Assembly (NCBI GenBank): GCA_965200235.1
Contig: OZ241339.1
Coordinates: forward strand, 124,001-188,000
Direction: 5' to 3'
DNA length: 64,000 nucleotides
From: Azotimanducus chitobiosivorans
GTDB lineage: Bacteria > Pseudomonadota > Gammaproteobacteria > Pseudomonadales > Azotimanducaceae
The position numbers and the translations under genes were made by a program. Positions 17,858-25,675 of this stretch are shown here, one piece after another. The stretch's first letter is position 1; every line of letters starts with the position of its first letter. The notes beneath the pieces are model-generated. The model had not been told where the DNA came from. It was given only the letters and a program-made list of their open reading frames with translations, and did no database searches.

Positions 17858-18913
17858 TTATTTGTTTGCTCGCGTCGCAAGTAGCGACATGGTATCGAGT
17901 TCTTCACACATCACGATGCTGCGCTTCGCCATGGTCAGAAACATGTCGTTGCCGCGATCGGTCTCGCCGACGAGCGTCGAGACCAGCACCGACATGTTGA
18001 GTCCGGCTGGCGCGAAGTGCCGGTAGAGCTGCCAGCAGTCGTTCCAGTCAAGGCGCACACCGTAGCTTGTGAGCAGGTCAAGGTAGTGCTTCAAGAGCGC
18101 GCGCTCTTCTCGTGCGCGGCGCTCGCTTGAGACGGATGTGCCCAGAAAATAGCTGACATCCTGCAGCGCATGACCGTGATTGACCGACTGCCAATCGAAC
18201 ACGGCAAGCGGGTGCGGGCCGCCGAACATCATGTTGTCGAGCCGGTAGTCGATGTGAATCACCGTGCGCGGCGCATCGACATTCGCATAGGCTTCCTGCA
18301 CATCCGCGAAGGTCTCCGAGATGGCAAGCTCATCGGGCGTCAATCGCGACTCGTAGCGTTGTCGAAAGGCCTCGAGAAACATGCCATACGACGATTCGGC
18401 CTGTCCTTCCATGCGTATCTCCGCGAGCAGCGGAATGCCGGCAAGGCTCGGGTCGCCCCAGCGCGGCCCGTGCAGTTTGGCGAGCTGTTCGAGCGCGAGC
18501 GCGGCTTGGTCGGTAGAGCATTCGGACATTTGGTCGATCTGCACGCCTGGTGTCAGATCTTCCAAGATCAGCACAAAGTCGTGGGATTCGGGATCGAACT
18601 CGGCCGCAAAGCAGCGCGGGAAGCAAATATCGACTGTGCGCCCAAGCTGCGAATAGAAGAACACCTCGCGCGCATAGTTATTCAGCATCGCGGCGAGCTG
18701 GCGACTGAGATCGTTCGTCGAGGGGAACTTGCCGACGAGCGTCGTCGGCAGAGGGCCGTCGCCGATGAGCTCGAAGCGGGCGTTCTCGCCCATCTGCCCG
18801 GCGCCGACGGGCGACGCATGAATCTCTTTGACCGTGCCCGACACGCCCGACGCATTGAGCCGCGAGGTGAGCCAGGCGGGCGTCACGAGATCGGGTTTCG
18901 AGGGAATGCGCAT
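17858..18913 (-). CDS. Phosphotransferase of the aminoglycoside/choline kinase-like family
   Basis: Kinase-fold protein, 351 residues from the ATG at 18913; ATGs at 18922, 18931 and 18964 are also in frame. Features include a nucleotide-binding segment with LVGKFPSTND, the catalytic loop HIDYRLDNMMF (HxDxxxxN) and AVFDWQSVNHG in place of the metal-binding DxD/DFG. This subfamily, related to ecdysteroid-kinase-like and DUF1679 proteins, is frequent in marine proteobacteria beside acyl-CoA or flavin enzymes; substrates are mostly unknown. It is divergent from the LLM oxidoreductase starting at 18953, with a 39-bp gap that must hold both promoters or their leaders. Confidence 0.85.
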   Translation of the reverse strand: MRIPSKPDLVTPAWLTSRLNASGVSGTVKEIHASPVGAGQMGENARFELIGDGPLPTTLVGKFPSTNDLSRQLAAMLNNYAREVFFYSQLGRTVDICFPRCFAAEFDPESHDFVLILEDLTPGVQIDQMSECSTDQAALALEQLAKLHGPRWGDPSLAGIPLLAEIRMEGQAESSYGMFLEAFRQRYESRLTPDELAISETFADVQEAYANVDAPRTVIHIDYRLDNMMFGGPHPLAVFDWQSVNHGHALQDVSYFLGTSVSSERRAREERALLKHYLDLLTSYGVRLDWNDCWQLYRHFAPAGLNMSVLVSTLVGETDRGNDMFLTMAKRSIVMCEELDTMSLLATRANK

Positions 18914-18952
18914 CCCATACATAATACGCATCTGACGAATCTTGGGGTGTCC

Positions 18953-20041
18953 ATGTATCCGCAATACTGCTCAAAGTTTCCTGAACTCGGCTTCTACGGC
19001 CTGCCAGGTCACAGCCGCGCGCCGCGCGATGTCCTTGCCCAGGTGCGCGACGGCGAAGCGCTTGGTATCGGCAACGTCATGATTTCCGAGCGCGCCGATT
19101 ACAAGGAGATCGCTGCGATTTGCGGCGCGTGCGCGGCGGTCAGCGAGTCGATCTACATCGGCACGTCGGCGACCAATCTCAATACGCGCCATCCAATTGT
19201 GACCGCGTCCATATGTTCGACGTTGAACCGACTGTCAGAGGGCAGGTTCGCGCTTGGCCTCGCCAAAGGTGTCGGTATTCGCTGGAAGCTGCTGAACCTC
19301 GACTATCCTAGCTACGAGAAAGAGCGCGAGTTTCTTGACATCATGCGTGCGCTGCTGCGCGGCGAACCGGTCAGCGGTTTCGCCGGCGCGCTTGGCAGCT
19401 ATCCGCATTTGCAGCTTGCCGACTATGTCAATGAGGACGTGCCGCTGCTCTATGTTGGGTTTGGCCTCAAGAGCCTTGTCAACGCCGGGCGCATCTACGA
19501 CGGCGTGCATCTGCACACGTTTATTGGTCAAGACGCACTGGCCCGCGCCGTCGATGCGGTCCGTCAGGGCGAGCGCGAGGCGCAGCGCGAAGCTGGCAAG
19601 GTCAAAGTCTGGTCGGTGCTCGCAACAGTGTGTGATGCGAGCGAAGAGGCGTACCTGAAGCGAATCGTGGCGCGATGCGCAACCTATCTGCAAATCCCGA
19701 GCTACGGCGAAGCGCTCGTCAAAGTCAACGGCTGGGACGAGGCAGAACTCGTCCGGTTTCGTCAGAGCAAGGCTGTACAGGCAGTTGGCGGTTTGATCGA
19801 TAGTGTCGCGACGACGAGCCAACTCGAAGCCATTGAGAAGGAACTGCCGGACTCTTGGCGACCAGCAGCGGTTGGCGATGCGAAAACTTGTGCGCAACGA
19901 TGGCTTGAAGAATTCGAGGCGGGCGCTGATGGCATTATCATTCACGCGAGCACGCCTGAGGAGTTTGCGCCGGTATTGCGCGAATACGAGAAGATACGCC
20001 CAGCAAGCCGATTTGCCGAGCGTGTGAACCGTCCTGCTTGA
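18953..20041 (+). CDS. LLM-class flavin-dependent oxidoreductase (luciferase-like)
   Basis: TIM-barrel FMN/F420-type monooxygenase family protein, 362 residues from the ATG at 18953. The frame is open far upstream, to 18170, but that part is antisense to the phosphotransferase and has no protein character. The N-terminus shows GLPGHSRAPRDVLAQV and a substrate-channel region ending at IYIGTSATNLNTRHPIV. The flavin/substrate-proximal segment GRFALGLAKGVGIRWKLLN and the C-terminal GADGIIIHASTPEEF are typical of the superfamily. It is followed after 9 bp by 20051-21178, so the two are probably cotranscribed. The substrate is not predictable. Confidence 0.88.
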   Translation: MYPQYCSKFPELGFYGLPGHSRAPRDVLAQVRDGEALGIGNVMISERADYKEIAAICGACAAVSESIYIGTSATNLNTRHPIVTASICSTLNRLSEGRFALGLAKGVGIRWKLLNLDYPSYEKEREFLDIMRALLRGEPVSGFAGALGSYPHLQLADYVNEDVPLLYVGFGLKSLVNAGRIYDGVHLHTFIGQDALARAVDAVRQGEREAQREAGKVKVWSVLATVCDASEEAYLKRIVARCATYLQIPSYGEALVKVNGWDEAELVRFRQSKAVQAVGGLIDSVATTSQLEAIEKELPDSWRPAAVGDAKTCAQRWLEEFEAGADGIIIHASTPEEFAPVLREYEKIRPASRFAERVNRPA

Positions 20042-20050
20042 AACTGACCG

Positions 20051-21178
20051 ATGCTGAACAATTTCGATGACTTCCCGGTGCACCAGACGCCGGAGCCGCT
20101 CGCGCAGCCGGCGACGAGCGATGTCAACTTCTATGATCGAACCTGGTTTGCGGGCTATGCGCGCGACGCCAGCTACTACTTCGGTGTCGCCATGGCTGTG
20201 TACCCACATCTTGGCATTCTCGACTGCGCGTTCAGCGTGGTGCGTCCTGGTGGCTTGCAGCACTGCTTCTTCGCATCGCGCCGGGCGCCGCTCGAGCGCA
20301 CTGAAATGCAGGCGGGACCCATGCGCATCGACGTGATCGAACCCATGCGCCGAACGCTCGTCACGCTCGATGACAACGACAGTGGACTCGGCTGCGAACT
20401 CATGTTTTCGGCGCGTACAGCGGCTTTGCAGGAAGGTCGCCAGACGCTTTGGCACGGTGCTCGCAGATTCATGGACGCGACGCGGTTTGATCAATTTGGC
20501 GCGTGGACGGGTTGTGTGCGGACGCCCGACGGCGAGATTGATGTCAATGCAGATGCCTGCCTCGGCACCAAGGATCGTTCATGGGGCGTGCGCCCGGTCG
20601 GTCAGCCGCAGGTCATGGGTGCGCCGAATATGCCTTCGGGATTCTTCTTTCTCTGGGCGCCGATTGTCTGGGACGATCACATCTCGCAAGCCATCTTCTT
20701 TGACGGGCCGCGCGGCGAACCGCTCTTTCGCGAGGCGCTCAGCGCGCCGCTCTTTTGTCTTGACGGCGATATTCCAGATGCGGCGAACGCGCGCTTCGAG
20801 AAGATGGCGAGTGTCGTTCATCGCGTGGACTACCATCCCAATACGCGCCTTGCGAAGCGCGCCGAGCTGAAGTTCACGGACGTGTCAGGCGGCGAGCGAG
20901 ACATGCGGCTCGAACCTCTGCTGCGCTTTCACATGAAGGGCCTCGGCTACGGGCATCCCATGTGGCGTCACGGTGTTTGGCACGATGAGCTCGCCCTCGG
21001 TCACGAATCCTTCGATCCGAATCAATTGGACTTGCTCGCCATCGAGAACAACCACGTGCAGCAGGTTGTGCGGGCGGATGACGGGACGCGCTCGGGCATC
21101 GGCCTGCTTGAGCAGATGGTGATCGGCCCATACGCGCCTGCCGGGTTCGGTGGGTTTCTTGATGGATGCAAGGATTGA
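20051..21178 (+). CDS. AttH-like/DUF7064-DUF7065-type hypothetical protein
   Basis: 375 residues, no signal peptide. The sequence looks like the two-lobed lipocalin-like proteins related to AttH and carotenoid 1,2-hydratase (DUF7065 N-terminal, DUF7064 C-terminal). It has an opening FYDRTWF, repeated beta-rich segments and WGVRPVGQP in the middle. The family call is from memory of the pattern and is moderate. The gene follows the LLM oxidoreductase by 9 bp and, with the divergent phosphotransferase, makes a trio that probably processes one lipid-like or terpenoid substrate; this is inference. The ATG at 20051 follows the TGA at 20039-20041 closely. Confidence 0.65.
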   Translation: MLNNFDDFPVHQTPEPLAQPATSDVNFYDRTWFAGYARDASYYFGVAMAVYPHLGILDCAFSVVRPGGLQHCFFASRRAPLERTEMQAGPMRIDVIEPMRRTLVTLDDNDSGLGCELMFSARTAALQEGRQTLWHGARRFMDATRFDQFGAWTGCVRTPDGEIDVNADACLGTKDRSWGVRPVGQPQVMGAPNMPSGFFFLWAPIVWDDHISQAIFFDGPRGEPLFREALSAPLFCLDGDIPDAANARFEKMASVVHRVDYHPNTRLAKRAELKFTDVSGGERDMRLEPLLRFHMKGLGYGHPMWRHGVWHDELALGHESFDPNQLDLLAIENNHVQQVVRADDGTRSGIGLLEQMVIGPYAPAGFGGFLDGCKD

Positions 21179-21218
21179 GGTTCGCGACCTCGGCAACTAT
21201 CTCAATCGCTCAATCGAC

Positions 21219-21629
21219 TCACGCTACCAATTTCACACCGGCATTAGAGCAAGCCTTTGAAAGACGCTTGTCGAGCGTTGCAAGTGGCAGCCCGCGTCGG
21301 ATGGAGAGTTCCAAGTACATGGCGTCGTATACGCTGAGCGTATGCTGGTCCGACAAGTCAAGACATCGGCCCAAAACCGTATTCAAGTGCAGTGGATCAA
21401 TCTCGACAGGGAGGTCGAGCAATAGCTGCTGTAATCCACCCAATTCGTCTCGGCGAATACGCCCGCGCCGCACCGCCACAATGAGGCAGTTCCCAATCTC
21501 CATCGGCCAAATTGCAGGCACGACCGCGGATTCGAACATGAGCCGCTCTCGCAAAGCTTCTGTGATTGCATCGGCCTCGTCAGGGAATACCCACGACATG
21601 GCGACTGAGCAATCCAAGACGAACGCCAT
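21219..21629 (-). CDS. vapC: PIN-domain ribonuclease toxin (VapC-like)
   Basis: 136-residue PIN-domain protein. Acidic metal ligands are visible: FVLDCSVAMSW (Asp6), IWPMEIGNCL (Glu), SVYDAMYLELSIRRGLPLATLDKRL (two Asp). VapC toxins cleave tRNA or rRNA and are blocked by the cognate antitoxin. The ATG overlaps the antitoxin stop by one base (TGATG), the usual antitoxin-toxin order with translational coupling. The length is normal for the family. Confidence 0.9.
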   Translation of the reverse strand: MAFVLDCSVAMSWVFPDEADAITEALRERLMFESAVVPAIWPMEIGNCLIVAVRRGRIRRDELGGLQQLLLDLPVEIDPLHLNTVLGRCLDLSDQHTLSVYDAMYLELSIRRGLPLATLDKRLSKACSNAGVKLVA

Positions 21630-21871
21630 CAGTGGCGGCGTCCTTCCTCGATCATCTCACGTACCGATAAGCCATCGAGACGGTGCTCCGCCTGAAATCG
21701 CTTCAAGCCATCAATGGCATCGCGTATCTTATTCGGGTCGGCTTCTCGAACCGGGATGAGCTCTGCCACCGGATTGCCGTGCCGAGTAATGACAAACGAT
21801 GCGCCCTGCCGAACCTTCTCGATGAGCTTCGGCAAATGAGTTTTCGCTTCAAAGGCTCCTATTTCGTTCAC
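21629..21871 (-). CDS. Phd/YefM-type antitoxin
   Basis: 80 residues from the GTG at 21871, chosen because family members begin directly before the AKTHLP motif and a GAGG lies about 9 nt upstream. The frame also offers a TTG at 21886 overlapping the cysNC stop. The sequence FEAKTHLPKLIEKVRQG and FVITRHGNPVAELIPV is the Phd/YefM DNA-binding and dimerisation domain; the C-terminal part (DGLSVREMIEEGRRH) would wrap the toxin. It presumably neutralises VapC and represses the operon. It is placed immediately behind cysNC on the same strand, so read-through from the sulfur operon is possible. Confidence 0.88.
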   Translation of the reverse strand: MNEIGAFEAKTHLPKLIEKVRQGASFVITRHGNPVAELIPVREADPNKIRDAIDGLKRFQAEHRLDGLSVREMIEEGRRH

Positions 21872-21882
21872 CAGAAGGCGCC

Positions 21883-23790
21883 TCAACTAGTCTGAATCTG
21901 GTCTGAATGTACATGAGGTGAATCCAAATAGTCAAGGATTTCCTGAACGCACACGTCAATGGATTGGATCCCCGCCCGCAGGTGAAGCTCAGGATTTTCA
22001 GGCGCCTCGTAATCGCTGCCGACACCTGTGAAGTTCGGCAGTTCGCCGCGCCGCGCCTTGGCATACAAGCCTTTGGTATCGCGGCGCTCTGCTTCCTCAA
22101 GCGGTGTATCGACAAAGATCTCGACGAACTCGCCCTCGTCCATGAGCCGCCTCGCCATGTCGCGCTCTGCCCTGAAAGGTGAAATAAAGGCCGTCAGCAC
22201 GACGATGCCCGCATCGACCATGAGCTTCGCGACCTCGGCGACGCGGCGGATGTTCTCGATGCGGTCATCGTCGGAGAAACCAAGGTCTTGGTTGAGTCCG
22301 TGGCGGATGTTGTCGCCGTCAAGGATGTAGGTGCGCACGCCGCGCTCGTGCAGGCGCTGCTCCAAGGCGTCGGCAATCGAGGACTTGCCCGCGCCGCTCA
22401 GCCCCGTGAACCACAGCACGCGCGCCTTGTGCCCATTGAGCGACTCGCGCGCCGCCTTGTCGATGGCGAGCTTCTGTCTATGAATGTTCTTGGCGCGGCG
22501 CAAGGCGAAGTTGATCATGCCTGCAGCCACTGTCTGGTTGCTGAATCGGTCGATCAGCACAAACGAACCCAGTGCGCGGTTCGTGGCGTAGGGTTCGAAG
22601 GCAACGCCTCGATCAAGGCTCAAGGTCGCCTCGGCGATGTCGTTGAGTGCGAGGTTGCCGGTCGAGAGATGCTCGAGCGTATTGACGTTGTATTTGTACT
22701 TGATATTCGTGATGGTGGCGTTGACGCGCGTTGTGCCAGTCTTGAGCCAATAGGCGCGGCCATGATGTCCTGGTTCTTGATCCATCCACACCAGGCTCAC
22801 TTCGAATTGGTCGGCGACCTCGGCTGGATTATTGGCTGCGACAATCAAGTCGCCGCGCGAGCAATCGACTTCGCGGTCGAGGCAGAGCGTGACGGCTTGG
22901 TCGGTCGCTGCGGATGTGAGCCGATTGGTATAGAGCACGATGTCCTCCACGCTCGCGACTTCGCCGCTCGGCAGAATGCGAACCTCATCGCCGAGCGTGA
23001 CCTCGCCTGAAACGACCGTGCCGGAAAAGCCGCGAAACGTGCGATCTGGCCGATTCACCCATTGCACCGGCATGCGAAAGCTCTGTTCGCGCACGGTGTC
23101 ATGCGCCTTCACGGTTTCGAGGAATCCGATCAGCGTCGGCCCTGAATACCAAGGTGTTCTCGCCGAGCGCGTCACGACATTGTCGCCGTCAAGGGCGGAT
23201 ACGGGCATGGCGGTGATGTGCTCGAAAGAGAGCTTTCGCGCAAAGTCCCGATAGGTCTCAACAATCGACTCGAACACAGCTTGGTCGAATTTGACAAGGT
23301 CCATTTTGTTGACCGCCAAGGCGACGTGGCGGATGCCGAGCAGCGAGCAGATGAACGAATGGCGCCGAGTTTGCGTGAGGACGCCGTTGTGCGCATCGAC
23401 GAGAATGACCGCGACATCGGCGGTTGAAGCGCCGGTCGCCATGTTGCGCGTGTACTGCTCGTGGCCGGGCGTGTCGGCGACGATGAATTTGCGGTGGTCG
23501 GTGGCGAAGAAGCGATAGGCGACATCGATGGTGATGCCTTGTTCGCGTTCGGCGGCGAGTCCATCGACCAGCAATGCGAAGTCAATGTCGCCGCCTTGCG
23601 TGCCATGATGTCGCGATTCGTTCTTCAGCGCCGCCACTTGGTCCTCGAAGATGAGGTGGGCTTCGTAGAGCATGCGCCCGATAAGGGTCGATTTGCCGTC
23701 ATCGACCGAGCCGCAGGTGATAAAGCGCAAGAGGTCGAGCTTGGATTGGGCTTCGAGGTAGTGATCGACGTTGGTGGTGAGGTCGTTCAT
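21883..23790 (-). CDS. cysNC: Bifunctional sulfate adenylyltransferase subunit 1 / adenylylsulfate kinase
   Basis: Fused CysN GTPase and CysC kinase, 635 residues from the ATG at 23790; the frame is open further, but family members start at this MNDLTTNVDHYLE-like point. CysN (residues 1-430) has the G1 motif CGSVDDGKSTLIGRML, DTPGHEQYTRNMA and NKMDLV, plus EF-Tu-like barrels. CysC (about 440-635) has FTGLSGAGKSSIADAL and GDNIRHGLNQDLGF. With CysD it makes APS from sulfate and ATP driven by GTP, then PAPS. It overlaps the DUF2061 gene by 4 nt upstream. The 3' end lies 11 bp from the antitoxin GTG. Confidence 0.97.
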   Translation of the reverse strand: MNDLTTNVDHYLEAQSKLDLLRFITCGSVDDGKSTLIGRMLYEAHLIFEDQVAALKNESRHHGTQGGDIDFALLVDGLAAEREQGITIDVAYRFFATDHRKFIVADTPGHEQYTRNMATGASTADVAVILVDAHNGVLTQTRRHSFICSLLGIRHVALAVNKMDLVKFDQAVFESIVETYRDFARKLSFEHITAMPVSALDGDNVVTRSARTPWYSGPTLIGFLETVKAHDTVREQSFRMPVQWVNRPDRTFRGFSGTVVSGEVTLGDEVRILPSGEVASVEDIVLYTNRLTSAATDQAVTLCLDREVDCSRGDLIVAANNPAEVADQFEVSLVWMDQEPGHHGRAYWLKTGTTRVNATITNIKYKYNVNTLEHLSTGNLALNDIAEATLSLDRGVAFEPYATNRALGSFVLIDRFSNQTVAAGMINFALRRAKNIHRQKLAIDKAARESLNGHKARVLWFTGLSGAGKSSIADALEQRLHERGVRTYILDGDNIRHGLNQDLGFSDDDRIENIRRVAEVAKLMVDAGIVVLTAFISPFRAERDMARRLMDEGEFVEIFVDTPLEEAERRDTKGLYAKARRGELPNFTGVGSDYEAPENPELHLRAGIQSIDVCVQEILDYLDSPHVHSDQIQTS

Positions 23791-24038
23791 GTTGTTTGCC
23801 CCTTGACCAGTTGCCGGATGGTGCCGCGCGGCACAAGCTGCCAGGCGCGTTCGTGCAGGTAGTAGATGATGAATTTGCTGGCGAATTCGATGCCGCTGAT
23901 GACAATGGCGACCATCACTTCGCCAGTCACGAAGTAGGCGATGATGCCAGTCGTGATGGTGGCGACGACGCGCCACGAGAGCGCCTTCAAGAGGCTGCGC
24001 AGATGCGATTCGCGGTAGGGCTTTGGTTCGGCGTCCAT
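23787..24038 (-). CDS. DUF2061 membrane protein in the sulfate-activation operon
   Basis: 83 residues from the ATG at 24038, which overlaps the cysD stop by one base (TGATG); its own end overlaps the cysNC start (ATGA). It has two membrane helices (VVATITTGIIAYFVTGEVMVAIVISGIEF) and the family motif KALSWRVVATITT. DUF2061 proteins are often placed with sulfate assimilation genes; the role is unproven, and a part in sulfate entry or in membrane-localised complex formation has only been proposed. The tight coupling on both sides supports a role in the same pathway. Confidence 0.9.
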   Translation of the reverse strand: MDAEPKPYRESHLRSLLKALSWRVVATITTGIIAYFVTGEVMVAIVISGIEFASKFIIYYLHERAWQLVPRGTIRQLVKGQTT

Positions 24039-25522
24039 CAAAAGTACCCTTCTTGCTTTTTCTTCTCCATGGAGCCAGCGCTGTCGGTGTCGATGGCGCG
24101 GCCTTGGCGCTCGCTTGTTCGCGCTTCGAGGAGTTCCAGGAGGATTTTCGGCAGCGTGTCGGCGTCCGACTCAAACGCCCCGGTGAGGGGATAGCAGCCG
24201 AGCGTTCTGAAGCGCACTTTTTTCGTGCGGATCTGCTCGCCGGGGAACAGCTTCAAGCGCTCATCGTCCACGAGCATGAGCATGCCGTCGCGCTCGATGA
24301 CTGGCCGCTCGGCTGCGAAATACAGCGGCACGATGGGGATGCTTTCGCGGTAGATGTACTGCCAGATGTCGAGTTCGGTCCAGTTCGAGAGCGGGAACAC
24401 GCGGATGCTCTCCCCCGGCGCCTTGCGGCCGTTGTAGAGGTTCCACAGTTCCGGGCGCTGATTCTTCGGATCCCACCGGTGCGCGCTATTGCGAAACGAG
24501 AACACGCGCTCCTTGGCGCGGCTTTTCTCTTCATCGCGCCTCGCGCCACCGAACGCGGCGTCGAATCCGTGCGCGTTGAGCGCTTGAATGAGGCCTTGGG
24601 TCTTCATCACATCGGTGTGCAGGGCGCTGCCGTGATCAAAGGGATTCATGTTCTTCTCAACGCCGTCCGGGTTGATATGGACGATCAGCTCCATGCCGGT
24701 GGCTTCGGCGATGCGCGCACGGAACTCGTACATGGCCTGAAACTTCCAGCGTGTGTCCACATGCAGCAGCGGAAAAGGCGGGCGGCTCGGATGGAAGGCT
24801 TTTTCGGCGAGCCGCAGCATGACCGAGGAGTCTTTGCCTACCGAATACAGCATGACGGGCTTTTCGGATTCCGCCATGACTTCGCGGATGATGTGGATGC
24901 TCTCGGCTTCAAGGCGGTCGAGATGGGTCATGTCCGCGCGTGCGAGCAGGGATGGCCGGTCGCTCGGCGGACTCATGTGCAGTGGCGGGGCAGGGTAGGC
25001 GGTGAGGGCGAGACGTGCGGTGGCACCTGAATTGAGGGGTAGATCGTGCGTCTTGTGGGTGCTGAGAAGGCCCCTTGCGAGCGCAGTGATCGAGCCGTGC
25101 GGCCAAATGAGCAAGGGTTTTTCGTACTGGCGGGCAAGGGCGTCCAAGAAGTCAGTCAGTGCTTCGGCATCCGGGGCGCCTTGGCACCACAGCCATTTGC
25201 GTCCGAACCTGCCATCGTTGGCCATGAACAGGTGACCGCGCGAGGTGTCGTGTGCTTGGACGACGAGTGATGCCCAGCGCTTCTTGCGAGCGTCCGTTTC
25301 GAGTTGATTGCGAATGAGGCTGTTGAGACCGCGGCCCTGCTCGTCTGTGACTTCGCTCGACGCCAGGGCAATCGGCAGGAAGTCAGCAAGCGCGCGTTCA
25401 AGGGTGCGTGGCGAGACATCGGATTTGCTCGCTTCTTGCAGAGACTGCGTGTCCCAGCAAAGTGTCTGTCCTTGTTCGTCCTCGCGGTTGGCGAAGACGC
25501 TGTCGGGCAATGTGTAGGGCAT
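24038..25522 (-). CDS. cysD: Sulfate adenylyltransferase subunit 2 with unusual ~197-residue N-terminal extension
   Basis: Catalytic ATP sulfurylase subunit. The CysD domain proper starts at about residue 198 (MTHLDRLEAESIHIIREVM, ATG at 24931). It carries the PP-loop YSVGKDSSVMLRLAEK, FGGARRDEEKSRAKER and the C-terminal GRAIDTDSAGSMEKKKQEGYF, a normal 297-residue CysD. The same frame is open for 197 more codons from the ATG at 25522 with protein-like composition (LWCQGAPDAEALTDFLDALARQ, LLIWPHGSITALARG) but no family I recognise. No ribosome site is visible before 24931, which supports translation as one fusion. The extension may be a regulatory or scaffolding domain, or a decayed separate gene fused in frame. 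Confidence 0.92.
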   Translation of the reverse strand: MPYTLPDSVFANREDEQGQTLCWDTQSLQEASKSDVSPRTLERALADFLPIALASSEVTDEQGRGLNSLIRNQLETDARKKRWASLVVQAHDTSRGHLFMANDGRFGRKWLWCQGAPDAEALTDFLDALARQYEKPLLIWPHGSITALARGLLSTHKTHDLPLNSGATARLALTAYPAPPLHMSPPSDRPSLLARADMTHLDRLEAESIHIIREVMAESEKPVMLYSVGKDSSVMLRLAEKAFHPSRPPFPLLHVDTRWKFQAMYEFRARIAEATGMELIVHINPDGVEKNMNPFDHGSALHTDVMKTQGLIQALNAHGFDAAFGGARRDEEKSRAKERVFSFRNSAHRWDPKNQRPELWNLYNGRKAPGESIRVFPLSNWTELDIWQYIYRESIPIVPLYFAAERPVIERDGMLMLVDDERLKLFPGEQIRTKKVRFRTLGCYPLTGAFESDADTLPKILLELLEARTSERQGRAIDTDSAGSMEKKKQEGYF

Positions 25523-25645
25523 GGTCAGAACGAGTGAGTTGACGCAATTTGCGAATAGTATCAGAGAATAATGAAAACCACTAGAAAGACAGTTTTTGTG
25601 ATTATTGCGACAACTTTACTTGGCATCATAGATTATGTGAAAGAG

Positions 25646-25667
25646 TATTATGTTTTGTAGCATAATA
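25646..25667. promoter_or_regulatory. Inverted repeat TATTATG-N8-CATAATA, candidate operator
   Basis: A perfect 7-bp inverted repeat ends 9 bp before the ATG of the ATPase gene at 25676, in an AT-rich 150-bp gap between the divergent cysD and ATPase genes. The spacing suits autoregulation or translational control of the ATPase. The rest of the gap presumably contains both promoters; no clear sigma-70 boxes were assigned. Confidence 0.4.
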
Positions 25668-25675
25668 ATCGAGCA

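Noticed and set aside
18170..18952. 261-codon upstream extension of the LLM oxidoreductase frame
   Set aside because: It is antisense to the phosphotransferase gene, which has clear kinase motifs, and reads as His/Arg-rich shadow sequence. The natural start is the ATG at 18953.
19235..20494. 419-codon open frame on the minus strand
   Set aside because: It is antisense to the LLM oxidoreductase and the AttH-like gene, which have family motifs. The composition is typical of shadow frames in high-GC DNA.
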